A DNA stretch of 64,000 nucleotides, from positions 1 through 64,000 of the forward strand of contig CAKPRZ010000006.1 in assembly GCA_934183165.1 (NCBI GenBank), given 5' to 3'. The DNA is from an uncultured Bacilli bacterium (GTDB taxonomy: Bacteria > Bacillota_I > Bacilli_A > RF39 > UBA660). The translations under genes and the position numbers were made by a program. The notes under the pieces were generated by a model. That model saw nothing but the letters and a program-made list of their open reading frames with translations, was not told the DNA's origin and ran no database searches. Below are positions 53,746 through 63,068 of the stretch, in pieces; the first letter of the stretch is position 1, and every line of letters begins with the position of its first letter.

Positions 53746-55167
53746 ATGAAGAAAAGTAAAATATTTATTACTACTGCATTGATGTTTTTATTTACTATGT
53801 GTATTGCACCAATAACTATATTTGCAGAAGACCTAGATTTAAGTACAGCAAATATAGATATTGAAGGCGTAAAATTTAATTATAATCCAGGTGATAAACC
53901 AGAAGCAAGAGCTTATAAATGTGATCCGTGGGAAGAACTATATGATATAGAATATGAGTACTGGGAAGAGATGAATACTAATGAAAAGGGTGAGTCTGTT
54001 CCAGTAAAATATTGGTATTCTGATGAGGTAAAAAACAATGCTTTAGCACAAGATAAAAAAATAACTTCTTTTGAAGAAGGGAAAACTTATATGTATAGTA
54101 TTTCTCTTAAGGCAAAAGGTGAAAATAAATTTGGAGATGGTAGTTCAGTAAGAATAAATGGTACAAAAATAAGTAGTGTAAGTGTAAGTGATTCTGGAAC
54201 AATAATTTTTGTAACTGCCGTAAAAACAATAAAACCTGAAACTATTACATACCAACATATTAGTGAAGTTGAAATAAATAATGCAACAATTAGTTTTAAG
54301 GTAGGGGATAAACCTGTATTCTCAGGAACAACACCTGAAAATGTTCCATATATTTATCAATCTGAATATTGGAGTACTGATGGAGGTAAAAAATATTATT
54401 ATGCTGCTGACTTTTGGAATATAAATAATCCTGATGATTTATTCACTAAGTTTGAAAGCGGTAAATCTTATACTTATGGAATATATTTTAAAGCAGCAGA
54501 AGGATATTGCTTTACAACTGATACTAAATTAAAAATAAATGGTAAGTATTATGATTATGACACTACTGACTATGATCCAATGTTACAATACAACGAAGGT
54601 GAATATGCAACAATGTGGGTTGACACAAATTTAATAATAACACCTACATCTTCTGAACAACCTACTCAAGATACAGTAAAAGCAATTGAAAGTTCTAGTT
54701 CAATAAAAGGTAGTATTACTTTTGAAAAAGAAGTAAGTAAAAATTATACTTTGGATATTAAACAAGTTGAAGTAAGCAAAAATTTATCTGATAAAAATGT
54801 TAAATATTTAGTAGATATAAATGTATTAGAAAATGGTCAAGTAGTTAAGATTGATAATACAAAAATGAAAATAAAAATTACTTTACCAGAAGATTTAAAA
54901 GGATACAAAAAATATGAAGTTGTTTATATTTTAAATGATGAAATAAAAGAAACTATACCAGCAACAATAGAAAATGGATATATAGTTTTTGAAACATCAC
55001 ATTTAAGCCAATATGGAATAGTTGCAACAGAAAAAATATCTAATATAAATGTAAAAAATCCTAAAACAGGTGATAACATTTCATTTTATCTAGCAACGGG
55101 TATTTTATCAATCATTGGACTAGCTGGATCATCAATAATCGTTTATAGAAAAAAGCAAATTAATTAG
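53746..55167 (+). CDS. Sortase-anchored surface protein with NPKTG signal (second of pair)
   Basis: 473 residues. Signal peptide (ITTALMFLFTMCIAPITIFA), two copies of a ~110-residue domain (starting ANIDIEGVKFNYNPGDKPEA and ATISFKVGDKPVFSGTTPEN), and a C-terminal domain before VKNPKTGDNIS, a membrane helix and YRKKQIN. The repeated domains each contain EGKSYTY/EGKTYMY and a KINGK or RINGT strand. Anchoring by a class of sortase using NPKTG is expected. Ligand unknown. Confidence 0.8.
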   Translation: MKKSKIFITTALMFLFTMCIAPITIFAEDLDLSTANIDIEGVKFNYNPGDKPEARAYKCDPWEELYDIEYEYWEEMNTNEKGESVPVKYWYSDEVKNNALAQDKKITSFEEGKTYMYSISLKAKGENKFGDGSSVRINGTKISSVSVSDSGTIIFVTAVKTIKPETITYQHISEVEINNATISFKVGDKPVFSGTTPENVPYIYQSEYWSTDGGKKYYYAADFWNINNPDDLFTKFESGKSYTYGIYFKAAEGYCFTTDTKLKINGKYYDYDTTDYDPMLQYNEGEYATMWVDTNLIITPTSSEQPTQDTVKAIESSSSIKGSITFEKEVSKNYTLDIKQVEVSKNLSDKNVKYLVDINVLENGQVVKIDNTKMKIKITLPEDLKGYKKYEVVYILNDEIKETIPATIENGYIVFETSHLSQYGIVATEKISNINVKNPKTGDNISFYLATGILSIIGLAGSSIIVYRKKQIN

Positions 55168-55189
55168 ATATTCCTTGAAGTGATAAAGT

Positions 55190-55231
55190 AAAAGTAGACA
55201 CATAAAAAGAATGTGATCTACTTTTCTTTTA
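55190..55231 (+). terminator. Hairpin terminator, resembling an IS3 left end
   Basis: AAAAGTAGA-CACAT pairs with ATGTG-(A)-TCTACTTTT, then CTTTT. The downstream TTTTACTATAAT also occurs after the similar hairpin at 61871-61901, where it precedes an IS3 relic, so this may be a recruited IS end. Confidence 0.65.
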
Positions 55232-55284
55232 CTATAATTAAATAGTGCAGATTATTATAGGAAAATCAATTAGTTTATATTTTA

Positions 55285-56088
55285 TTATTTAAACGGCAAA
55301 ATATTACGTTTAAATTTTCTCTTTAAATAATTATTTTTAAATTTATCTTCTTCTTGTCTTGCAATTTTTTCTAATATATAATCTTCCTTTATATTACCTG
55401 TGTAAATATCATGAGCATGTCTAAATTCATGTATAGCTATCTGCGCAGTTTTTAAACTTACTATTTCAGGTACGCATATAATTAATTTAGTTAATTCCTT
55501 ATTATCATTAAAATCATACCAAACGCCATAATAATCCATTTTTAAATCATAATCTACATAGGGATCTTTAATAATTTTAGTTTTATCTTTAATATAATCC
55601 CAAAAACCATCACTATAATCTAAATGCTTTTTTACATCTTTGATGGTTAGATTAAGTCCATAAACCATAAATTTAAATTCATCATTTTCAATTAAAGTTT
55701 CAAAATTTTTAGGAATGCGTCTATAAGAATAATTTCTATTAATTTTTATTTCATCTTCGATATCATCTAATAAATCGTAATAATAAATAATGGTTTTATC
55801 AATTGAATCATTTAACTCGCCAATTAAATCATCAACAGCATTTATATTCTTATTGATACCATTTTTTAATATCAAATTTAATAAATGATTTTCTTCATTT
55901 AAGATAGCTATATATTCAACCTTAATTCTATTTAATTCTTCTAAATAAATGTTTGATAATCCTTTTTCTATTAAAGTATCAATAAGCAAAAGTATATATT
56001 CTTTATACATCATTATTTTTGCTTCAATATTTTCTATTTTTGTTTCCCTAATATCACTTTTTAATTCTTTTAATTCATCTTTTGTCAT
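55285..56088 (-). CDS. Putative HExxH zinc peptidase
   Basis: 267 residues, no signal peptide. A long helical N-terminal half precedes a small domain with AIHEFRHAHDIYTG: His220, Glu221, His224 form an HExxH site, and the Glu pair in ARQEEDKFKNNYL about 25 residues later can give the third zinc ligand. This resembles minimal gluzincins of unknown substrate. On the minus strand a TATAAT precedes it, and AAAGGA lies upstream of the ATG at 56088; a TTG at 56094 is too close to that site. It diverges from the HD-domain gene. Confidence 0.65.
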   Translation of the reverse strand: MTKDELKELKSDIRETKIENIEAKIMMYKEYILLLIDTLIEKGLSNIYLEELNRIKVEYIAILNEENHLLNLILKNGINKNINAVDDLIGELNDSIDKTIIYYYDLLDDIEDEIKINRNYSYRRIPKNFETLIENDEFKFMVYGLNLTIKDVKKHLDYSDGFWDYIKDKTKIIKDPYVDYDLKMDYYGVWYDFNDNKELTKLIICVPEIVSLKTAQIAIHEFRHAHDIYTGNIKEDYILEKIARQEEDKFKNNYLKRKFKRNILPFK

Positions 56089-56147
56089 AATCAAATTTCC
56101 TTTGCTGATTATTATAACACAATACTAAATTCTATTTTAGCTTTTTT

Positions 56148-56177
56148 TGATAAACACTTAATGAAATGTGCTATAAT
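56148..56177 (+). promoter_or_regulatory. Promoter of the tandem HD gene
   Basis: TTGATA (56148-56153), 18-base spacer, TATAAT (56172-56177). A minus-strand TATAAT for the divergent peptidase lies about 60 bases to the left. Confidence 0.7.
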
Positions 56178-56198
56178 CAATACAGAGGTGAGATAAAT

Positions 56199-57698
56199 AT
56201 GAATTTAAATCAAGAATTAACTCAATATATTGAAAGTGTTATTTTTCCTAGTTATGAAAAAAATGATTTAGGACATAATTTGGATCATATTAAATATGTT
56301 ATAGATAGAAGTTTGAAGTTTGCTAGTAGTATAGATGATATAAATTATAATATGGTTTATGTTATAGCTTCTTATCATGATATAGGCCATTATATTGATG
56401 CTAAAAATCATGAAAAAATTTCGGCAGATATGTTACTTGAAGATAAAGAGCTAACAAAGTTTTTTACTGAAAAAGAAATTCAAACTATGGCAGAAGCAAT
56501 CTATGATCATAGAGCAAGTTTAAAAGGAGAGCCAAGAAGTATATATGGAAAAATAGTTTCATCCGCTGATAGAAATACATTAGTAGATAGCCCATTAAAA
56601 AGAACATATAATTATAGATTAAAACACAATCCAACTGATTCATTAGATAACATAATAAAGGAGTCTAGACAACATATAATTGATAAATTTGGTAAAAAAG
56701 GCTATGCAACTGAAAAAATGTATTTTGAAGATTTGGATTATAAAAAATTTTTAGAAGAAATTTCTGCTTTAGCAAATGATGAAGTGAAGTTCAGAAAAAG
56801 ATTTATGGAAGTTAATGGATTAAATAATGAATTAAAATTAACTTTTGATAAAGTCGTAAAAGAAAATTTAAATATATCATTAGACGATACATTATATGAA
56901 GTATATAATAGGGTAAAAGATAAATATAATAAACCATTTGATACATTAAGAAATATGATATTAGAAGCAAATGATATTGATGAATTAGAATATTATACAA
57001 AAAATGTTAATCAAGATTTGAAAGATTATATTGCTGAGCATATATTTCCTGAATACGAAAAAAATGATGGTGGTCATAATCTTGCTCATATTTTAGAAGT
57101 AATAAGAAGAAGTTTTGCATTAAATGATACTTTTAAATTGGGATTAGATGATAATATGATATATACAATAGCAGCTTGCCATGATTGGGGAAAATATGAA
57201 GATCACACGATTCATAATTTAATAGCGGCTAGAAACTTTATGAATGATGAAGAAATGAATAAATTTTTTACTCAAAAAGAAAGAAAAATAATTAAAGAGG
57301 CAATAGAAGATCATCGTTCTTCAAAGGAAGATGAACCAAGGAGCATATATGGAAAGCTAGTTTCATCGGCAGATAGAAATACGAGAATTGAAATAGTATT
57401 TATAAGAAGTTTCTTTGTGGCTCATGAAAGAATGCCAGAAGCAAATATTGAGGAGTATTTAGATTATACAATAAAGAGACTTTCTAAAAAATATGATGAA
57501 AAAAATCCAGAAAACATGTTCTTTGAAGATAGAACATATCAAGTATTTATTCAAGACATGAGAAATTTATTAAAAAAAGAAGAAGAATTTAAGAATAGAT
57601 ACTGTGAAGTAAATCACATTACATCTAGAAGTAATAGGGTTTGTGATGAACAAGGAGAAATTACTTATCAAAAAGTTTTGAAAAAACAACTAATATAA
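56199..57698 (+). CDS. Tandem HD-domain phosphohydrolase-like protein
   Basis: 499 residues made of two HD domains. The first half has GHNLDHIKYV, SYHDIGHY (His60-Asp61), YDHRASLKGEPRSIYGK and SSADRNT. The second repeats these as GHNLAHILEV, ACHDWGKYED (His328-Asp329), EDHRSSKEDEPRSIYGK and SSADRNT. All metal ligands are kept in both, so both halves could be active. Single-domain relatives are common in Bacillota; the fusion is less usual. A nucleotide phosphohydrolase role is inference. A WYL regulator follows 15 bases on. Confidence 0.8.
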   Translation: MNLNQELTQYIESVIFPSYEKNDLGHNLDHIKYVIDRSLKFASSIDDINYNMVYVIASYHDIGHYIDAKNHEKISADMLLEDKELTKFFTEKEIQTMAEAIYDHRASLKGEPRSIYGKIVSSADRNTLVDSPLKRTYNYRLKHNPTDSLDNIIKESRQHIIDKFGKKGYATEKMYFEDLDYKKFLEEISALANDEVKFRKRFMEVNGLNNELKLTFDKVVKENLNISLDDTLYEVYNRVKDKYNKPFDTLRNMILEANDIDELEYYTKNVNQDLKDYIAEHIFPEYEKNDGGHNLAHILEVIRRSFALNDTFKLGLDDNMIYTIAACHDWGKYEDHTIHNLIAARNFMNDEEMNKFFTQKERKIIKEAIEDHRSSKEDEPRSIYGKLVSSADRNTRIEIVFIRSFFVAHERMPEANIEEYLDYTIKRLSKKYDEKNPENMFFEDRTYQVFIQDMRNLLKKEEEFKNRYCEVNHITSRSNRVCDEQGEITYQKVLKKQLI

Positions 57699-57713
57699 TT
57701 ATGAGGTGATATT

Positions 57714-58190
57714 ATGTCAAAACTATCTAATACTATTACGATGCTTAGATTATTGCAAAATGGTAGAAAATATAGCATAAAAGAGTTGTCTGAGCAACTA
57801 GAAGTGTCTCCAAGAATGATAAGAAATTATAAAGAAGAATTAGAATTAGCGGGCATATTTATTGAATCATTGAGAGGTCCATATGGTGGATATTATTTGA
57901 ATCAAGATATCAAATTGCCAGAAAATTTAGACAAATCAAAATCAATTCCTATAGATAATAGAGAATACTATAATTTGCTTAGTAAATCAATTAACGATAA
58001 AAACAAATGTTATATAGAGTATTATTCTAAAGAGCATGACTCGATAACTAAAAGAATTATTAGACCATATGAACTAATTGCATTAGGTGATGAATGGGGT
58101 GTTGCGGCATTTTGTGAAAAGAAGCAAGAAATAAGACACTTTTATCTAAATAGAATTAGTAATTTAGAGGTATTAGACGAAAAATATTAA
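57714..58190 (+). CDS. HTH-WYL transcriptional regulator (short form)
   Basis: 158 residues. The N-terminal winged helix (MLRLLQNGRKYSIKELSEQL and VSPRMIRNYKEELELAGI) binds DNA. A WYL domain follows, with PYELIALGDEWGVAAFCEKK as the variant WYL strand and FYLNRISNLEVL at the end. The WCX extension of full-length relatives is missing. WYL proteins often sense nucleotides or nucleic acid and occur near defence and repair genes. It may control the adjacent HD gene, with which it seems co-transcribed. Confidence 0.82.
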   Translation: MSKLSNTITMLRLLQNGRKYSIKELSEQLEVSPRMIRNYKEELELAGIFIESLRGPYGGYYLNQDIKLPENLDKSKSIPIDNREYYNLLSKSINDKNKCYIEYYSKEHDSITKRIIRPYELIALGDEWGVAAFCEKKQEIRHFYLNRISNLEVLDEKY

Positions 58191-58243
58191 TGTGACATAT
58201 ATACTTCCTCTTTATATAATATATTTGTTTCTGGGAGGTATAT

Positions 58244-58759
58244 ATGATTTATATAGATTTTGATGGAGTGATTTTAGATACTGAAAAGATATTATTTGAA
58301 GAATGGAGAAAAAATCCAAATAGAGGAAATTTACCTGAAATAGAAAAAATTAAATATATTCAAAAGGCGGATTGGAGATATATTATAAATAATTCTAATG
58401 TAATTAATGATGCAATTTATTATTTAAAACAAATGGATTCCAGTAAAACAGCCATATTAACAAAAATTCATTCATCTAACAATGAAGGAACCGAGAAAAT
58501 TAAATGGATTAGAGAAAATGGGCTAAAACAAGATGTCATATTAGTTCCATATATTTTCAAAAAAAGTGATGTAGTAAATGCGGAAGGAAATATATTAATT
58601 GATGATTGCTTAAAAAATATAAAGGATTGGAATGATAGTGGAGGAACTGGTTTTTTCTTTGATATGGATGATGATGATTATGATAGTTGGCAACAACCAA
58701 ATGTAGAAAGGTATGAAAAAGTATTGAGTTTATCTAAATTTACTAAAAATAAAATATAA
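58244..58759 (+). CDS. HAD-like phosphatase, nucleotidase-type
   Basis: 171 residues. Motif I is YIDFDGVILDTE at the very start, the Thr of motif II is in AILTKIHSS, and ILIDDCLKNIKDW gives motif IV. It is similar in size to the nucleotidase at 30260 but clearly a different family member. An acidic MDDDDYDSW stretch lies near the end. Substrate unknown. GGGAGG precedes the ATG. Confidence 0.7.
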   Translation: MIYIDFDGVILDTEKILFEEWRKNPNRGNLPEIEKIKYIQKADWRYIINNSNVINDAIYYLKQMDSSKTAILTKIHSSNNEGTEKIKWIRENGLKQDVILVPYIFKKSDVVNAEGNILIDDCLKNIKDWNDSGGTGFFFDMDDDDYDSWQQPNVERYEKVLSLSKFTKNKI

Positions 58760-58789
58760 AAATAATTAAGTTTTTCTTGAGGTGAATTA

Positions 58790-59680
58790 ATGATATTAAA
58801 TGTAAGTGGTAGAACAGATGTAGTCGCATTTTATACAGAATGGTTTATGAATAGATATAGAGAAGGCTTTGTAGATGTAAGAAATCCTTTTAATCCTAAT
58901 TTGGTTAGTAGAATTAAATTTGAAAATGTGGATGCCATATTATTTTGTACAAAAAATCCAATTCCAATTTTAAAGTATATAAATGAAATAGACAAACCAA
59001 TTTTATTTCATGTAACGTTGACTGCTTATAAAAATGATATTGAACCTAATGTACCATCTAAAGGAAAAATTATCGAATCTATAAAAGAATTATCTAATTT
59101 GATTGGTAAAGATAAAATAGTAATAAGATATGATCCTATATTTATAAATGATAAATATAACATTGAATATCATACAAGAGCTTTTGAAAGATTATGTGGT
59201 TTATTAGAAGGATATGTAGATAAAATATTAATTTCATTTATTGATGAATATAAAAATGTTAGAAAAAACAAATCAATTTTGAATTATAGAAAATTTACTG
59301 AGAATGATTACAAAATAATTGGCGAAACATTCAGTAAAAGTGCAAAAAATCATGGTCTTATAGTTCATACTTGCTTTGAAGATAGAAATCTGAGTGAGTA
59401 TGGTTTTACAAAAGGAGAATGTCTATCACGAGAAATGGCTTATAAATTAACTGGTAAAATATATAAAGAAGAATGGAAAGCAAGAAAAGAGGGAAAATGT
59501 CATTGCGTTAAAATGGTTGATATAGGAGTATATAACTCTTGTAAACACTTTTGTAAATACTGTTATGCTAATTATGATGAAAAAGAAGTGAACAAAAATT
59601 ATAAATTACACAATTCTAAATCATCATTGTTAGTAGGCGGGTTAAAAAGTACTGATATAATAAAAGAGCGAACTAAATAG
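58790..59680 (+). CDS. DUF1848 family protein
   Basis: 296 residues. MILNVSGRTDVVAFYTEWF and ENVDAILFCTKNPIPIL are hallmarks of DUF1848. The C-terminal cysteine set (HCVKMVDIGVYNSCKHFCKY then CYANYDE) is typical and suggests an iron-sulfur cluster as in radical SAM relatives. Enzymatic activity is not known. It is part of the accessory zone between the surface-protein pair and the aldo/keto reductase. Confidence 0.88.
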   Translation: MILNVSGRTDVVAFYTEWFMNRYREGFVDVRNPFNPNLVSRIKFENVDAILFCTKNPIPILKYINEIDKPILFHVTLTAYKNDIEPNVPSKGKIIESIKELSNLIGKDKIVIRYDPIFINDKYNIEYHTRAFERLCGLLEGYVDKILISFIDEYKNVRKNKSILNYRKFTENDYKIIGETFSKSAKNHGLIVHTCFEDRNLSEYGFTKGECLSREMAYKLTGKIYKEEWKARKEGKCHCVKMVDIGVYNSCKHFCKYCYANYDEKEVNKNYKLHNSKSSLLVGGLKSTDIIKERTK

Positions 59681-59720
59681 TAGGTATAGCAATAATCTTT
59701 AAAAATTTAATAAAAAAGCA

Positions 59721-59751
59721 TTGACCTGAATTGATACTTAGATTATATAAT
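59721..59751 (+). promoter_or_regulatory. Promoter of the aldo/keto reductase, long 19-base spacer
   Basis: TTGACC (59721-59726), 19 bases, TATAAT (59746-59751). A 19-base spacer is typical for MerR-type activation, but I see no clean dyad and no MerR gene here. Confidence 0.5.
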
Positions 59752-59784
59752 TGTTATAGATTAATTATAGAAAGGATGATAAAA

Positions 59785-60636
59785 ATGAAATTAAATAATG
59801 GTTTAGAAATACCAAATATCGGATTAGGAACTTGGTTGATTGATAATGATGATGTTTCTAACGTTATTAAAGATGCAGTAAAACTAGGATATAGACATAT
59901 AGATACAGCACAAGCTTATCAAAACGAGGAAGGCGTTGGTATTGGAATAAAAAACTGTGGTGTTCCAAGAAAAGAATTATTTATTACAACAAAAATTGCA
60001 GCAGAACATAAAGATTATGAAAGTGCAAAAAAATCAATTGATGAATCACTAAAAAAACTAAATTCAGATTATATAGATTTAATGATAATACATGCACCTC
60101 AACCTTGGGCTGAGTTTAGAGAAACAAGTAATAAATATTATAAGGAAAACTTAGAAGTATGGAGGGCGTTAGAAGATGCTTATAATGAAGGAAAATTAAA
60201 GGCTATTGGAGTATCTAACTTTCATAATGATGATATAAAAAATATAATTGATAATGCTAGAATTAAACCGATGGTTAATCAAGTCTTATCACACGTTGGA
60301 CAAACACCTTTTGATATTATTGAATATTGTAATAAAAATGATATTGTTGTAGAAGCATACTCTCCAATAGCACATGGAGAAGCAAATAGAATTAAAGTTG
60401 TTAATGAATTATCTAATAAATATAATAAGTCTTTTTCTCAAATATGCTTGAAGTATCAATTACAACTAGGATTAGTAGTATTGCCTAAGGCAAGAAGTTT
60501 TGATCATCTGAAGGATAATATTGATCTTGACTTTGAAATTAATGAAGAAGATATGAAATTATTAAATAATGTTGAACCATTGACTGATTATGGTAAAGAT
60601 GATTTCTTTCCTGTATTTAAACATAGTGGAGAATAA
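59785..60636 (+). CDS. Aldo/keto reductase
   Basis: 283 residues. NADPH-dependent carbonyl reductase of the AKR5-like type: IPNIGLGTWLI, RHIDTAQAYQNEEGVG with the catalytic Asp and Tyr, TTKIAAEH with Lys, LMIIHAPQPW with His, and KAIGVSNFHNDDIKN. The cofactor segment is VLPKARSFDHLKDN. The ATG at 59785 follows AAAGGATG; the upstream in-frame starts fall in the promoter. Confidence 0.93.
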   Translation: MKLNNGLEIPNIGLGTWLIDNDDVSNVIKDAVKLGYRHIDTAQAYQNEEGVGIGIKNCGVPRKELFITTKIAAEHKDYESAKKSIDESLKKLNSDYIDLMIIHAPQPWAEFRETSNKYYKENLEVWRALEDAYNEGKLKAIGVSNFHNDDIKNIIDNARIKPMVNQVLSHVGQTPFDIIEYCNKNDIVVEAYSPIAHGEANRIKVVNELSNKYNKSFSQICLKYQLQLGLVVLPKARSFDHLKDNIDLDFEINEEDMKLLNNVEPLTDYGKDDFFPVFKHSGE

Positions 60637-60736
60637 CTTTAATTAAAACTTACCAAGAAAATCAATGAATAAAATGGTAATCTAATTGTCAGAAGATTGC
60701 ATTTCATATATTATAAAGTATATAGGAAGGTGTTTT

Positions 60737-61831
60737 ATGAAAAATAAAAAAAATTTAATATTAGCTGTAGCTTGTATATTAGTAGCAAGTATTGCGATGA
60801 TATTCTTGTATAATTCAAATGAAAAGAAAACATCAGATACAATAAAAACAAAAGATGGTCAAGTAAAAATAGTGGCTAATAAAGTGGATAGTTTATCTTT
60901 AGAAGATTATAAAAGTGATGTATTTACAATGAAAAAACCTAAGGGTTGGAATGTTATATCAGGAGGAGCAGGTATATATTACGCTATTAAAGTATATGAT
61001 CCAAATGATAGTAACAATGGACTTTTCTTAATGCTTAAAATGCAACCACTGTTAAAAAGTAATGCTGCGAAAAAAAGTTGGCAACAATACTATAAATTGG
61101 CAGGTGGACAGTATAGTTTATTTGCCAATGCAGTAGTACTAGATAATCCAACAACTGAAGGATTTTATAAAAAATTTAATGAAATAGGAAAATATATGAA
61201 TAATGTTGAACCTACACTTTCTAATTTTGCTTTTCCAGTATATAAAAATTTTACTAAAAAAGATGAACAAGCAAGTACTGCATCAATGAAGAATGTAGCA
61301 ATGGATAGTAAGGTATTAAGAGCAACATTTGATGGTGAAAATAATAAAAAAGGTGAAGGTATGTTTTTAGCATCAATCGTTAACTTTGGTAATCAATATA
61401 GTGGAGGAGCAGATCTTTCATATTATATGGTTTATGATATAATGTCAATTACTTCAAACGAGAGTGAATTTATTGATTACAAAGATATATTATTAAAATC
61501 AATTAATTCTATTGAATTCAGTGATGCTTATGTAAAGAAAACTATTGATGACGGTAATGCTCAAACAAAACAAGCATTACAATTGAATGCTCAAATTCAA
61601 AAAGCTTTTGATTCATATATGAGTGCTTGGGAAAATAGAAGTAAAACATATGATATTATTAGTCAAAAACAAAGTGATGCTATTTTGGGATATGAAAGAG
61701 TATACAATTCGGATACTGGAGAAATATATAAAGCATATAATGGATTTACCGATGACTATAAAGGAGAACTGTATAAATCTGTTACAGATGATATGTATAC
61801 AGTAAAAACCAGTGGTTATATTGAAAAATAA
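60737..61831 (+). CDS. Membrane-anchored extracytoplasmic protein, unrecognised
   Basis: 364 residues. One N-terminal helix (LILAVACILVASIAMIFLY), then an outer domain with a PsbP-like pattern at its start (DVFTMKKPKGWNVISGGAGI). The end (QKQSDAILGYERVYNSDTGE and YKAYNGFTDDY) recalls a conserved C-terminal module seen in Clostridia surface proteins that follow a DUF-type domain. Function unknown. AGGAAGG precedes the ATG at 60737. Confidence 0.7.
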   Translation: MKNKKNLILAVACILVASIAMIFLYNSNEKKTSDTIKTKDGQVKIVANKVDSLSLEDYKSDVFTMKKPKGWNVISGGAGIYYAIKVYDPNDSNNGLFLMLKMQPLLKSNAAKKSWQQYYKLAGGQYSLFANAVVLDNPTTEGFYKKFNEIGKYMNNVEPTLSNFAFPVYKNFTKKDEQASTASMKNVAMDSKVLRATFDGENNKKGEGMFLASIVNFGNQYSGGADLSYYMVYDIMSITSNESEFIDYKDILLKSINSIEFSDAYVKKTIDDGNAQTKQALQLNAQIQKAFDSYMSAWENRSKTYDIISQKQSDAILGYERVYNSDTGEIYKAYNGFTDDYKGELYKSVTDDMYTVKTSGYIEK

Positions 61832-61870
61832 TAAAAACTAAAGATTTTTAAACATCTGAAGTTGTAAGAT

Positions 61871-61906
61871 AAATGTAGACAAATCAAAACTGTCTACATT
61901 TTTTAC
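61871..61906 (+). terminator. Hairpin terminator at the left edge of the IS relic
   Basis: AAATGTAGACA, loop AATCAAAAC, TGTCTACATTT, then TTT. It ends the upstream gene and may derive from the left end of the decayed IS. Confidence 0.75.
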
Positions 61907-62176
61907 TATAATAAAATTGGAGGGACAAGAATAAGAAAATAGCCAAATAGATATTGGTCAAAAGAAGATAAATTGCAAATAATTAACGAAGTATTATTAA
62001 ATTGTAAATCATCATTGAGGTAGCAAAATATTATGATATTTCAAGCAGGATGTTTAGAGGATAACGTAATAAATACTAAATAGAGAATTGTTTTAGTAAG
62101 TAGACTACTTACAGAAGATGAAGTTGTTAATTTTTATGCCGAAATAAGGAGAGCACCAAATTTTGGGTTCAGTTCA
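61871..62176 (+). mobile_element. Decayed IS3-family (IS150-group) element
   Basis: After the left hairpin and a TATAAT-like stretch, the segment 61951-62023 reads RYWSKEDKLQIINEVLLNCK then SSLR-stop, and a shifted frame continues EVAKYYDISSRMFRG-stop. This is the start of an IS3 OrfA helix-turn-helix protein with a frameshift. The rest of OrfA and all of OrfB (DDE transposase) are missing. The right edge 62155-62176 is the inverse of the solo repeat at 8883-8909. The remainder of the 577-base gap (to 62408) holds nothing else I can support. Confidence 0.65.
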
Positions 62177-62408
62177 TTATTTTTATAATGTTTCCTCTTT
62201 CTTGATACTATTTATTATAAAAAAATTACGAACAATTAAGTCATAAGTTCATTTCAAATGGAGCCTTAACTTTTCTTATATTCGAAAAATTATACTCCCA
62301 AGATTGATTAAATCAACTAAATAAATTGTATAATATTTATAGATTCTAATTTCCTGTAGTATTGACTATTTATTAAAAAATACTATAATAACTTACTGAG
62401 GTGATTTC

Positions 62409-63068
62409 ATGACAAAAGAGCAGAATGTAATAAATTACTATGTTATATGTAATAGATTGAAAAATGTTATTAGAACTGGTTGGAAAAATTGGAATGTTCA
62501 AAGAGAAAGAATTGAAAGTGTAGCTGAGCATATATTTGGAGTTCAAATGCTTGCAATTGCTATGAAATCAGAATATCAATATGATGTAGATATTATGAAA
62601 GTAATATTTATGCTAGCTGTTCATGAACTTGGTGAAACAGTTATTGGAGATTTAACACAATTTGAAGTATCAAAAGTAGAACACGAAAAAATGGAACATG
62701 AGGCAGTTAGTAGTATATTAGGTGGATTACTAGATGGTAAACAAATAGAACAATTATTTTTAGAATTTGACTCTCATAACACTAAAGAATCAATGTTTGC
62801 ATATCAATGTGATAAATTAGAATGTGATTTACAAAGTAAATTATATGATGAGGAAGGCTGTGTAGATTTAAATAATCAAGAAAATAATGAAACTATGAAA
62901 AATGCTAGAGTTCAAGAATTACTTAAAGCCAGTGCTTCTTGGTCAACTATGTGGCTTCAATTTGGTCAACAGGTTTATCCATATGATGATAATTTTATGG
63001 CTGTTTCAAATTATGCTATAAATAATGAAATTGGAGAAAATAAAGAAATTAAAAAGCAATTTAAGTAA
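62409..63068 (+). CDS. HD-domain protein, YfbR/HDDC2-like
   Basis: 219 residues. RTGWKNWNVQRERIESVAEH matches the start of 5'-deoxynucleotidases of the YfbR/HDDC2 type, and VHELGETVIGDLTQFE is the HD motif region. The usual HD pair is HE here (His-Glu), while the later Asp (QCDKLECDLQ) is kept. It probably acts on nucleotides, with altered metal binding. GAGGTGATTTC precedes the ATG. Confidence 0.8.
   Translation: MTKEQNVINYYVICNRLKNVIRTGWKNWNVQRERIESVAEHIFGVQMLAIAMKSEYQYDVDIMKVIFMLAVHELGETVIGDLTQFEVSKVEHEKMEHEAVSSILGGLLDGKQIEQLFLEFDSHNTKESMFAYQCDKLECDLQSKLYDEEGCVDLNNQENNETMKNARVQELLKASASWSTMWLQFGQQVYPYDDNFMAVSNYAINNEIGENKEIKKQFK

Noticed and set aside
56199..59680. A prophage or integrative element in the accessory zone
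   Set aside because: No integrase, structural or replication genes and no flanking direct repeats were seen.
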